From contig JAZKYH010000073.1 in assembly GCA_045612065.1 (NCBI GenBank), positions 29,731 to 93,730 of the forward strand: a stretch of 64,000 nucleotides of DNA, read 5' to 3'. Shown one piece after another: positions 8,313 through 16,926 of the stretch (position 1 is its first letter; each line of letters starts with the position of its first letter). This DNA is from UBA1189 sp045612065 (GTDB lineage Bacteria > Bacteroidota > Bacteroidia > Bacteroidales > Bacteroidaceae). The notes below the pieces were generated by a model that had not been told where the DNA came from, made no database searches, and saw only the letters and a list, made by a program, of their open reading frames with translations. The translations under genes and the position numbers were made by a program.

Positions 8313-9071
8313 TTATAATTGGAATTCTTTTTTGCGTAATACGAAACTGTTGCTTAAGTACTTGGCACGAACCGTAGCATTCTCGGACAGCTCCTCGGGT
8401 GTTCCTTCGAAGAGGATGCGGCCTTCGAAGAGCAGATAGGCACGGTCGGTGATGGAGAGTGTCTCTTGCACGTTGTGGTCGGTAATGAGGATACCGATGT
8501 TCTTGTCTTTCAACTTCCAAACAATCTGCTGGATGTCCTCTACGGCAATGGGGTCTACACCAGCAAACGGCTCATCGAGCATGATAAACTTGGGATCGAT
8601 AGCAAGGCAGCGGGCAATCTCGGTGCGGCGACGTTCACCTCCGGAGAGCTGGTCGCCCAAGTTCTTGCGCACCTTCTGCAGGCGGAACTCGGCGATGAGG
8701 CTTTCGAGTTTCTCTTTCTGATATTCCTTGGGCTTGCCGGTCATCTCGAGCACCGAAGCGATGTTGTCCTCTACGCTCATCTTGCGGAACACGCTGGCCT
8801 CTTGTGCCAGATAACCGATACCTACACGGGCCCGCTTGTATACGGGGTCGGAGGTAATCTCGTGGTCATTCATGAATATGCGGCCACCATTGGGCACCAC
8901 GAGCCCTGTGGTCATATAGAACGATGTCGTCTTACCCGCTCCATTGGGACCGAGCAGACCAACAATCTCGCCTTGCTTCACATCGAACGACACATCGTTG
9001 ACGACCGTACGCTTTCCGTACTTCTTCACTAAGTGCTCGGCGCGTAGCACCATCTTATCTTGTTCGCTCAT
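8313..9071 (-). CDS. lptB: LPS export ABC transporter ATP-binding protein LptB
   Basis: 252 residues from the ATG at 9071 (MSEQDKMVLRAEHLVKKYG); the upstream extension of the open frame is not conserved-looking and crosses the promoter. Walker A is GPNGAGKT, the ABC signature is LSGGERRR, Walker B is FIMLDEPFAGVDP and the switch histidine lies in LITDHNV. The pattern, including the short C-terminal extension FVLRKKEFQL, is that of LptB, which powers lipopolysaccharide transfer from the inner membrane through the Lpt bridge with LptF/G and LptC. Those partners are encoded elsewhere in this window (46085-48001 and 40212-40829). The M6 protease ATG follows 2 bp after the stop. A promoter is visible at 9096-9127. 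Confidence 0.95.
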   Translation of the reverse strand: MSEQDKMVLRAEHLVKKYGKRTVVNDVSFDVKQGEIVGLLGPNGAGKTTSFYMTTGLVVPNGGRIFMNDHEITSDPVYKRARVGIGYLAQEASVFRKMSVEDNIASVLEMTGKPKEYQKEKLESLIAEFRLQKVRKNLGDQLSGGERRRTEIARCLAIDPKFIMLDEPFAGVDPIAVEDIQQIVWKLKDKNIGILITDHNVQETLSITDRAYLLFEGRILFEGTPEELSENATVRAKYLSNSFVLRKKEFQL

Positions 9072-9095
9072 TTTATTCCTTCTTTGTCGCGGGTA

Positions 9096-9127
9096 CAAAG
9101 ATAGTATAAGGCGAGAGAAAATGCAAG
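9096..9127 (-). promoter_or_regulatory. Promoter of the lptB-M6-polA operon
   Basis: On the minus strand the -7 box TATCTTTG is at 9096-9103. A TTGC word 19 bp upstream (9123-9126) can serve as the -33 element. The box lies about 25 bp before the lptB ATG. Confidence 0.55.
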
Positions 9128-9228
9128 TTTCAACAGACGAACGTAGTGGAAATGTTGACATTCCTGTTGCAGAGCGAGGGTCTGCTGAAGTAAAAACGTT
9201 ACATTGCTGAGTCTCATAGCACCAAGCA

Positions 9229-9269
9229 CTAAAAACAAAAAGAAACGGACGATTAGTCGCCCGTTTCTT
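9229..9269 (-). terminator. Intrinsic terminator after the sialidase fusion gene
   Basis: On the minus strand AAGAAACGG and CCGTTTCTT form a stem at 9240-9269 with a CGACTAATCG inner part, followed by a T-rich run (TTTTTGTTTTT). It lies about 30 bp after the stop codon at 9297 and separates the glycan block from lptB. Confidence 0.8.
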
Positions 9270-9296
9270 CTTTGTATAATTAACTGTTTCTCACAA

Positions 9297-12200
9297 TTAC
9301 TTCACCATTATCTTCTTGCCATCCTTGATGTAGATACCCTTGGTGGGGTTCTCAACGCGGCGTCCCTGGAGGTCGTAGATGACTGTAGCCTGTTGGCCGT
9401 TGTCGGTTGACTCCAAGCAGTTAATGTCTGTGGAATTGGTCGACTTGATGGGGTAGAAGGGAGCAGCCTCGGTGAACTGGTATTTACCGTTACTTGCCCA
9501 ATCCAATGAGAAGCGTACGAAGCGCATCACGAAGCCATCATAAACACCATTTTCCTCATAGTATACACCAAGTGTGCCGTCGGGGAGCACTACAGCTGCG
9601 CTGTATGCCGAACCTCTGGGGCAGATGGTCTTGGGAGCACCGAAGGTAGCACCCTCGTCAGTTGACAATGCGATACTTACATTCTGACGGCTGCTGTGGT
9701 TGGGGATGGTCTGGAAGGCAATGTCCCAGGGGTTACCCTCAACAGTTGAGCACCATACCATGTACTCACCGTCGCAAGCGTTACCAGAGATACCGGTAGT
9801 GAAACGTGTTTGAGGAGCATTGTACCATGTAGCACCATCGTTAGAGGTGTAGTTGTAGTAGTTGTATCCGCTGGCACGCACACTGATGGCGAGGTCGCCA
9901 TTGTTACGCTCCAATGTCTTGGGCTCGTCGGCTGCAGTAGTTCCGCTTGTTCCGCTCACGTACCAACTCTTACCGCCATCCTTACTCATGAAGAAGTAGA
10001 AGTTCTGACTGTTATCCGCCTCGCGGTTTACAAAGCTTGATACGAGTGTTCCGTCACGTTTCTGCAATGCTGCACCTGAACCCGAGAAGCCGCTCTTCCA
10101 GGTCTTTGTCTTCTCGTTTGAACAGTTGGCACCGAAGAGGTCGTCGGTGTGGTCAACGGGTGTGCTCCATGTTACACCACCATCCTTACTGGTAATGGTC
10201 TTCCAACGGGGAGGCTCAGCGGCAGTTCCTGCAAAGAAGCCGTGTCCGTAGGTGCCGGCACTGGTCATGATACCTACAATCTCACCATTGTCGCGGTTGG
10301 TCACGATAGAGGCATCGCCATGTCCGTAGTTGCCACCTGTCTCGGCGGTTCCTGCTACGGTGACGGGTTCACTCCATGTCTTACCATTGTCATCTGAATA
10401 CTGTGCCACGAGGTAGCAGTGTGAGGGAAGGTCCGAACCGTGTGCCTTGCGGTCGTCGGTCAGGGTGACAAGACGCTTGCCATCCTTGGTCACGGTGATA
10501 GAGGGGATGCGGTAGTAGCGTGTGCCCTTATCCATAGGCATGAGCACAGCACCCTCAGAGAGGAAGATGGTTGCACTGTATGCGGGGTTTCCGTTATCCT
10601 CAGCGACCTCATTGCCGTCGATGATATATGATGTAATGCTGGCATCCACGAGGTTACCCTCCTTAGCATCCTCAGCAATATCGTAGGTTATCCAGAGATA
10701 GTTGTCGCCCGGTGCCAAGTCACGGCTACCAGTGATAGTGAAGGTGCCATCCTCGGCGAGTGTTACGGTCTGACCATACTGCTCGCCGTTCTCTTCGCGC
10801 CAAGCCATCTTCTGCTCGGGGTCGATGAAGAGTTCGCGTGCATTGGTGGCGAAGTATGCCTTCACATTGGTGACGTCTGCCTTATCGGTACCAGTGAATG
10901 TACCCTTGATACCTTGGAAATTAACCAGTCCTTCAAGACCGCCGATGCGGAGTGTTGAGCGTACGATAGGCTGGTCGGTATTGCCGATACCCGTACTGAT
11001 CTTACCCTGTACCACCTTTGTATAAGCCAATTCGGCTACGGCGTTGCTTACATCTACCTCTTCGAACTTCCACAATGAGGCGTTACCTGCTGCTGCAGAC
11101 CAACGTACGATAACTTGATTGTCGCTCTGGGCATGCAACTCCACAGCATCGTCCTTGATGATATAGAAGTCATGGGCCTTGCTGATGGTGTAGATGTAGT
11201 TAGGCTCGTTCACAACACCGAATGTTGTTGAGTTACCAACGCCAGCTCCCGCTGTACCGAAGTACTCACCTCTGTAGTTCTTGATGGTGAGTTTTCCGTC
11301 TTTCTCCCAGAAGCTCCAGATGCGGTCACCGCTGAATGCACGGTCGCCGAAACGCAGCTTGCCCATATCATCGTCCATGTAGATGACCTTGCCTGCACAA
11401 TAGCTCTGTGCCGAAGCGCTTGTGATATAGTACCAGTGCTCATCACCTTCGGTGCTGATTTTAGCATCTTCAACAATGTCCAACTTCATCTTCACAGTAA
11501 AGTTGGTGAGGACGACACCCTTTCCGTTTTCTCCAACAAGGGTGAATGACATTGAGTTTGTCTTCTGATTCTTTGCACTGATTGTCCTTGAGGTCTTTGA
11601 TGTGCTGTATGCTGCACCATTGTCCATGGTCAGGTCGAGGGCAGTCTCATGGCCATTGTTGGCAAATGTGAAGCTATATTCGCTGATAACATATCCTGCA
11701 GGTGCAGTCAATGTATATGTTGAATTGCCCGAACTACCTGTCATCAATTGTACGTTGTTGCCCGACCAGTTCATGTTGTTGGGGCCACAACCGAATTGTA
11801 TCTCGGGAGCAGCATTGCTCTTCCAAGCATTGTTCCAGTTCTGGTTTGCCGAACCGTTGGCGTGGTAGAGGTCACCATTTGCCTTGTCGATGGTATATAC
11901 CAACTCAGTGGGTAGCTCCTCTTCCTCTTCGCCGTCTTCATTGCCTTCCTTGTAGCGGATAATCAATTGTGTCATCATGATACCCTTGTCTCCGTTAGTG
12001 CTTGTTCCGACCTTGAGGGTGATGGTGCGGGTTGATAGGCCATCAGCTGTTACAGTCTGAGCTGTACTGGTCTGGACAGGGCTTGTAGCAGTGCCATCAG
12101 CTGTAGTGTAGGTGAATGTACCATTGAATCCGTTTGCATCCAAGGTGGTCAGCTCATATCCGGTAATCAAGAATCCTTTGGGCAAAGAGATATTGTATGA

Positions 12201-14411
12201 ATATCCAGTCTTCAGCCAAGGACGTTTCTGTGACCATCCCATGTTATTGACCGACATGTCCTCACCCTCTACTGTAAGGGCGGGGGTAGTACCTGTTACA
12301 AACTTGCCATACCAACCATCACTTGAAGATACATGCTTAGACCATGTTGAAGCACCGTTGGCAAACTGGTCAACGCCCAATGTCAATGTCAGCTCTGAGG
12401 GGTCGGGCAGTGCGTCGGGCTCATTCTCAACGAGTGTTATCTGATATTGGCAACCGGTGTCATTACGATCGGTTCCGCCTCCCCAGTTGTAGACGGGAGT
12501 ACCTGACTTGTCTGTTTGGTTGAGCTGTACCGTGCCGCTGCTTACGATGAAACGGCCTGCTGTATTCGAGTAGCTGAGTGTCCATCCTGTTGTGGGCTGT
12601 GCTGCAGAAGTGCTGAGTTGTGTGTTATGTGCAGCTGTAGGAGCCAAGAATGAGTTGTCATGACGATTGATGATGTCGAGCCCCTTGCCATCGCTGCGAT
12701 TGACAAACTTCCACATTGATGTGGCGTAGTTGTTCTTGTCTGTACCCACTGCACCTGTTCCAGCGCCAGTACTTGTGAGGTACTTGTCGCCACGGCCAGG
12801 AGTATTCAGCTGGTACCACACCTCATTGTCATTGGTGCTATAGGTAGGCATGTTTATCATGGGCAATACTGCATTGACTGCTGCGGTGAATGCTGCCGCA
12901 TTGGTTTCGATAGCGTCGGTGTCATTGTTCTTCAATGCAGTGTATGCCGCCTCAATCTGTGCCTTTACGCCTGCAAGGTTGGCACTGGTGTATTGACCCA
13001 CGCCGTCACCTTCGGGCAGCAGAGAAGCAGTGACAAGTGCCTTGCCCAGTGCGGTGCGTTTGTCGAAGCGTACAAAGAGCTCTTCTGCCTCTGCATCGGT
13101 GATAGCCTGCTCTGTTGCTGAGGGATCCAACTCTTTAATCTTGGCTTCCATCTTTTGAGCCACCTTCACATAGCCACGGCCATAGAGGTAGTTGCCATTG
13201 AAGAGTGCGGTGTTAGCCACACCGTTATTGACAAAGTCGCTGTAGATGTCGAGGTAGTGTATCTTATCTGTAGCGCTCTCATCGGCATACTCCTTGAGCA
13301 GAGCGTTGAAGGGTACCACGCGGTCGGTATTCTTTGCTGCGTTGCTGTGTGGGAGCACGCTGGTCAGCACAATCTCGGTGTTGGGTGACAACTGCTGTAT
13401 CTTGGCTACGGCAGCCTTGTAGTTGGTGAAGATGGTGGCCAGTTCGGTAGTACCTACTACATCGCCAGCTGCCATGTGGAGGTATACTTGTGCCGGGGTT
13501 GCACCATCGTGGAACGAGGGCTCAATCAGTTTGGTTACATCGCTCAAGCCGGGACTTGCATACCCCCAACCTGTACCACGACCCTTTACACGGTCACTGC
13601 GGATCAGCTCGTGCCATTCGCCGCCATGCACCATGCCATCGCCGAGGATGAGGATGTCTGTGCTCTTCACGGGCAGCTTGCTGAATACGGTAGCACGCAT
13701 GCCATGCGAACCGCCCAGTCCACCGTTGCTCTGCTGCTTGTCGCTATACAATGACTTGGCATCAGCCTTGTCGGTTACGTAAGGAGCAATCTTGTCGCAC
13801 CACACCTTATAGGCATTGGCGGTGAGGTGCAACTTGTCGTATGAGAAGTCGTTTGCGCCGGTTGCAATGTCTTGAAGGTCGTCCCAAAGGTCGATGTAGG
13901 TGATGTCTCTCTCTTCGCACAGAGCCTTGAGTGCGGTGTTGGTCGCTTTCAAGCGCTCAGGAGTGCGTGTGCCGCCGCTGCCGAGATGGCCGCTGGGCAG
14001 GATGCTCTGGATGTAAATCTCTGTGGCTGGTGAAACCTTCTGCAGGCGCTCTACCATGAGTGTTACGTTCTGGAGCACATGTTCTGTGGTGCAGATACCT
14101 GCTGTGCCGAGGTCATTGGTTCCAATCAGGAGAAACACCTTCTTGGGGTTGCCGGCTGCGATAGCCTCGATGTTTTCGAGTGCCTCGTCAGTGATAGCGC
14201 CAGATACACCGCGGTTTACCACGTTGGGATCTCCGAAGGCTTCCCACCACTCATGCATGTTGGTGATACTGTTGCCGATGAATACGATGTTCTCGTTAGT
14301 CACGGGCAGAGGTTTGAACGCATCGTAACGGTGGTTACGGAACGGAAGATCTGCAAAGATTGCGGATGCAGTGAACAGCAAAGCCGCAAGGAATGTCGAC
14401 AATCTTTTCAT
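9297..14411 (-). CDS. Sialidase fused to SGNH (sialate O-acetylesterase-like) domains
   Basis: 1704 residues with a signal peptide (MKRLSTFLAALLFTASAIFA). Residues about 30-220 form an SGNH hydrolase: catalytic Ser48 in FIGNSIT, GTND at 97-100 and D192/H195 in YDKLHLT. A second SGNH-like domain (about 240-430) has GDGM at 257-260 where GDS is expected, and AAGD in the GxND place, so it looks inactive. The middle (about 480-1280) holds beta-rich, probably carbohydrate-binding modules. The GH33 sialidase domain begins near 1285 with R1301 in YRIPS and carries at least five Asp-box repeats (e.g. SDDNGKTW, SKDGGVTW, SKDGGKSW). It ends with YDLQGRR...GIYIKDGKKIMVK. The design would remove O-acetyl groups and then sialic acid. 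It follows the GH33 gene by 50 bp. Confidence 0.88.
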   Translation of the reverse strand: MKRLSTFLAALLFTASAIFADLPFRNHRYDAFKPLPVTNENIVFIGNSITNMHEWWEAFGDPNVVNRGVSGAITDEALENIEAIAAGNPKKVFLLIGTNDLGTAGICTTEHVLQNVTLMVERLQKVSPATEIYIQSILPSGHLGSGGTRTPERLKATNTALKALCEERDITYIDLWDDLQDIATGANDFSYDKLHLTANAYKVWCDKIAPYVTDKADAKSLYSDKQQSNGGLGGSHGMRATVFSKLPVKSTDILILGDGMVHGGEWHELIRSDRVKGRGTGWGYASPGLSDVTKLIEPSFHDGATPAQVYLHMAAGDVVGTTELATIFTNYKAAVAKIQQLSPNTEIVLTSVLPHSNAAKNTDRVVPFNALLKEYADESATDKIHYLDIYSDFVNNGVANTALFNGNYLYGRGYVKVAQKMEAKIKELDPSATEQAITDAEAEELFVRFDKRTALGKALVTASLLPEGDGVGQYTSANLAGVKAQIEAAYTALKNNDTDAIETNAAAFTAAVNAVLPMINMPTYSTNDNEVWYQLNTPGRGDKYLTSTGAGTGAVGTDKNNYATSMWKFVNRSDGKGLDIINRHDNSFLAPTAAHNTQLSTSAAQPTTGWTLSYSNTAGRFIVSSGTVQLNQTDKSGTPVYNWGGGTDRNDTGCQYQITLVENEPDALPDPSELTLTLGVDQFANGASTWSKHVSSSDGWYGKFVTGTTPALTVEGEDMSVNNMGWSQKRPWLKTGYSYNISLPKGFLITGYELTTLDANGFNGTFTYTTADGTATSPVQTSTAQTVTADGLSTRTITLKVGTSTNGDKGIMMTQLIIRYKEGNEDGEEEEELPTELVYTIDKANGDLYHANGSANQNWNNAWKSNAAPEIQFGCGPNNMNWSGNNVQLMTGSSGNSTYTLTAPAGYVISEYSFTFANNGHETALDLTMDNGAAYSTSKTSRTISAKNQKTNSMSFTLVGENGKGVVLTNFTVKMKLDIVEDAKISTEGDEHWYYITSASAQSYCAGKVIYMDDDMGKLRFGDRAFSGDRIWSFWEKDGKLTIKNYRGEYFGTAGAGVGNSTTFGVVNEPNYIYTISKAHDFYIIKDDAVELHAQSDNQVIVRWSAAAGNASLWKFEEVDVSNAVAELAYTKVVQGKISTGIGNTDQPIVRSTLRIGGLEGLVNFQGIKGTFTGTDKADVTNVKAYFATNARELFIDPEQKMAWREENGEQYGQTVTLAEDGTFTITGSRDLAPGDNYLWITYDIAEDAKEGNLVDASITSYIIDGNEVAEDNGNPAYSATIFLSEGAVLMPMDKGTRYYRIPSITVTKDGKRLVTLTDDRKAHGSDLPSHCYLVAQYSDDNGKTWSEPVTVAGTAETGGNYGHGDASIVTNRDNGEIVGIMTSAGTYGHGFFAGTAAEPPRWKTITSKDGGVTWSTPVDHTDDLFGANCSNEKTKTWKSGFSGSGAALQKRDGTLVSSFVNREADNSQNFYFFMSKDGGKSWYVSGTSGTTAADEPKTLERNNGDLAISVRASGYNYYNYTSNDGATWYNAPQTRFTTGISGNACDGEYMVWCSTVEGNPWDIAFQTIPNHSSRQNVSIALSTDEGATFGAPKTICPRGSAYSAAVVLPDGTLGVYYEENGVYDGFVMRFVRFSLDWASNGKYQFTEAAPFYPIKSTNSTDINCLESTDNGQQATVIYDLQGRRVENPTKGIYIKDGKKIMVK

Positions 14412-14461
14412 GGGATTAAATGTTAGAAGATTGGTAATTTAATTGTTTGCTAAGTGAATAA

Positions 14462-16519
14462 TTAAAAAAGTTTCTTATACACCTCTTTGGGGAGGAGTTT
14501 CTTCAAGTCCAAAGGAACATATACCATAGAGTACCATCCCGGTGCCTCTTCGTAGAACAGGCCGATGTTGCCATCAGGTAAGATGGTCATGGACGAGTAG
14601 GCCGAGTTACGGTCCGACACGGGAATCTTGGTCCATCCGTTGGCCAGCTTCGTGGGAGTATAGTCGGCAGGGTCATCGCTCAGCACCTTGTAGAATACGG
14701 CGACATCACTACGTGCCTCATTGGCGGGGTTGGTATATCCTGTGGGAGCCGACTGGAAGAGCACGTTGCCAATGCGCAGAGGCTCACCATTCGTATCGTT
14801 GCTTCCCCATTTGAGGTCGCCCACCTGGTCGGTAGATACCACGCCATCCCAGGTGCCCTTACCGTTCTCAATGTCGGTATAGTGGAACACATTGAAATAG
14901 CGGCCATAGCCCTTGCGGCTGCTGAGCAGCACGCTGCCATCGGGCAGCTCCTCGCACTTGGGCTCATTGCCATAGGGTGCAGGGCTGTCGTTGAAGTCAC
15001 GACCCAGCTCGCCCAGCAGGTGCCATGTGTCGCCGAAGTCATCAGAGTAGATGGCATAGTTATGATAGCGTCCGCTACCTGTAGATACAGCCCATACGGC
15101 GCAATAGATACGGTAGTGTGTGCCCACCTTAATCTTGCTGCTCTGTGCTATGCGGCCAGCTCCGATAAAGAGCGAGCCCACGTGAGCTTTGCCCTCACCA
15201 TCCTTGAACAGAGGGTAGATATCGTAGGTGACCTCCTCGGGTTGGCCCACTTCCCACTGCTTGGTCTTGTCATTATACTTGATGCGGATGCGCGATACGC
15301 GGTTCGGGTTCTCGGGGTTCTCCTCGGTGCCGGCACCATAGTTGCCATGCCAGCAGAGGCGGTTGCCGCAGACACTCATCACGAGGATTTCGTTGTTCTT
15401 GCGGTCGGCTACGATAGCGGGGTCGCCATAGCCCACCTTCCAGGTCTCGCCATTGGCATGAGCCACAGCTCCTATGCCATCGGCAATCTTTATCTCGTCG
15501 GTCCAGGTGTGTCCGTCCCACTTGCGGCCCGGTGCTATGCTATGGCGCATTACGAGGTCTACCTCACCGAAGCCGATGTCGTTGCCGCAGGGGCGGTAGT
15601 CATTGATGGCAAATACGTAGCCATTGGCTGTGGTGGTGATGGCAGGTATGCGGTAGGGCTTGCCCTCAGCGCTGGGTGAGTAGTAGAGATACTGGTATTT
15701 GTTGCTCTTGTCTACGGCAATGTTCACGTCTACAGTAAGCCCCTCGGCAGGGAGTACTTGTGAGGGGAGGTTGTCGCCCCCGTTGATGGTCATTGTCCAT
15801 CCATGGCAGATGAGGCCTGTGCCAATGCTGAAGGCAGCACCCTCGGGGAGATAGCAGGTCGTCGATTGGGGGAGAGCATTCTTGTCGAGCATGATAGTAC
15901 CTTGGGTGCCATCGATGGTGATGGTCAGCTCGCCTATCTTGTAGTTCTGCTCATAGGCACCCTTGCATTTTACCTTGTAGCGGATGGTGAGTGCCTTGCT
16001 CATATCGATGTGGCGGAAGTGCCATCCCGAGCCGCTATCATTGGCGTCGTAGAGCTTGATGTCCTGTCCGTTGCCTCCATGCATGTTGAAGCTTTGTGCC
16101 GTATTGCTCTTGGGTGAGATGGCATAGCTGCCCGCGGGCTGCTGGGTGAGGCATAGCTCGGTACCCGCAGCAGTCAGTGTAGCGGCTGCACCGGCTCCAT
16201 CGCCCGTTAGCGTCAGTGCCAAGTCCATACCTGCTGTGTGGCTATACATCTTGAACGACTCAGCGGTACCCACGAGATACCACACCTCGTTCTCTAAGTA
16301 TCCACAACTGCCACTATTGACCGCCTTTCCAGCATAGTCTGTAGCGGTATTCATCTTGATGGCATAGCCCTTGCTGCGATGATTGTATATCTGCACTGGA
16401 ACCAAGTCATCCGAGTTGGTCGATGCCGAGAATATCTCGGGTGTAGTGGCCATCGCCACCTTGCATACGAGTGCCATGAGAAGACATGACATGACTCGCA
16501 TAAGATGTAGTTTCTTCAT
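14462..16519 (-). CDS. Exo-alpha-sialidase (GH33)
   Basis: 685 residues with a signal peptide ending near MATTPE. The N-terminal 180 residues form a probable beta-sandwich or ricin-like binding module (Y..GYLENEVWYLVG type). The catalytic propeller begins around residue 280, with the arginine-triad residue R290 in YRIPAIT, an Asp box SDDFGDTW, and the nucleophile region LFYEEAPGW near the C-terminus. It would cleave terminal sialic acids from glycoconjugates at the cell surface or in the periplasm. It lacks the GIYIVNGKKVVIK tail of its neighbours. It sits between a small peptide gene (94 bp upstream) and the esterase-sialidase fusion gene (50 bp downstream), which suggests one transcript. 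Confidence 0.92.
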   Translation of the reverse strand: MKKLHLMRVMSCLLMALVCKVAMATTPEIFSASTNSDDLVPVQIYNHRSKGYAIKMNTATDYAGKAVNSGSCGYLENEVWYLVGTAESFKMYSHTAGMDLALTLTGDGAGAAATLTAAGTELCLTQQPAGSYAISPKSNTAQSFNMHGGNGQDIKLYDANDSGSGWHFRHIDMSKALTIRYKVKCKGAYEQNYKIGELTITIDGTQGTIMLDKNALPQSTTCYLPEGAAFSIGTGLICHGWTMTINGGDNLPSQVLPAEGLTVDVNIAVDKSNKYQYLYYSPSAEGKPYRIPAITTTANGYVFAINDYRPCGNDIGFGEVDLVMRHSIAPGRKWDGHTWTDEIKIADGIGAVAHANGETWKVGYGDPAIVADRKNNEILVMSVCGNRLCWHGNYGAGTEENPENPNRVSRIRIKYNDKTKQWEVGQPEEVTYDIYPLFKDGEGKAHVGSLFIGAGRIAQSSKIKVGTHYRIYCAVWAVSTGSGRYHNYAIYSDDFGDTWHLLGELGRDFNDSPAPYGNEPKCEELPDGSVLLSSRKGYGRYFNVFHYTDIENGKGTWDGVVSTDQVGDLKWGSNDTNGEPLRIGNVLFQSAPTGYTNPANEARSDVAVFYKVLSDDPADYTPTKLANGWTKIPVSDRNSAYSSMTILPDGNIGLFYEEAPGWYSMVYVPLDLKKLLPKEVYKKLF

Positions 16520-16613
16520 TGTATGGATTTGTTGGGTTATACCTTATTATAAAGTCGGTGTATACTGTAGTAGGGTTCGCTTGCTCAGGGCATAGAATAT
16601 GCTCTTAATGAAC

Positions 16614-16811
16614 TTAGTCCTCTGTATACCAAAGATTACCCCACTTACCACGACGGGTACCACGACCGATACTGAGCTGAGTGCCCTCATCCTCAGTATT
16701 GACAAATCCTTCACCAAATATGATTTCATCTTGGCTACCAGTAAGCATCAGAGATTCAATCTCCAATTCTACAACCTCTATCTCAGGTTTGATATATGTT
16801 TTCTTTTCCAT
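16614..16811 (-). CDS. Small conserved peptide, MEKKxYIKPEIEVVELE family (copy 1)
   Basis: 65 residues. The N-terminus MEKKTYIKPEIEVVELEIES is nearly the same as that of the peptide at 24194-24373. A hydrophobic LMLTGS patch follows, then an acidic variable middle and a basic-aromatic end RRGKWGNLWYTED. It has no signal peptide and no known domain that I can recognise. Short proteins with this N-terminal pattern are common in Bacteroidales, but their role is not known to me. The gene lies between two genes for exported glycan-active proteins, and the DNA just upstream of its ATG is a heptad tract. Conservation of both ends between the two copies while the middle differs argues for a translated gene under selection. 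Confidence 0.7.
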   Translation of the reverse strand: MEKKTYIKPEIEVVELEIESLMLTGSQDEIIFGEGFVNTEDEGTQLSIGRGTRRGKWGNLWYTED

Positions 16812-16814
16812 TTC

Positions 16815-16920
16815 AAGATTTATGATTTTAGATTTATGATTTCTGTTGTTAGTCTATGAGTCCTAATTTATGATTTACTCCTGCGATGAGGAAAATAAAT
16901 CATAAATCAGAAATCATAAA
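16815..16920. repeat. Duplicated spacer module with hairpin and heptads (copy 1)
   Basis: Heptads aagattt, atgattt, tagattt, atgattt run 16815-16842 directly upstream of the small peptide ATG. A 12-bp stem ATTTATGATTTA (16866-16877) pairs with 16896-16907 around a loop containing CTGCGATGAGGAA. More heptads (aaatcat, aaatcag, aaatcat) follow to 16917. The same arrangement occurs at 24377-24483. Confidence 0.75.
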
Positions 16921-16926
16921 TTGCTC

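Noticed and set aside
8311..8520. Upstream extension of the M6 protease
   Set aside because: It overlaps lptB, and the internal ATG at 8310 gives a clean signal peptide.
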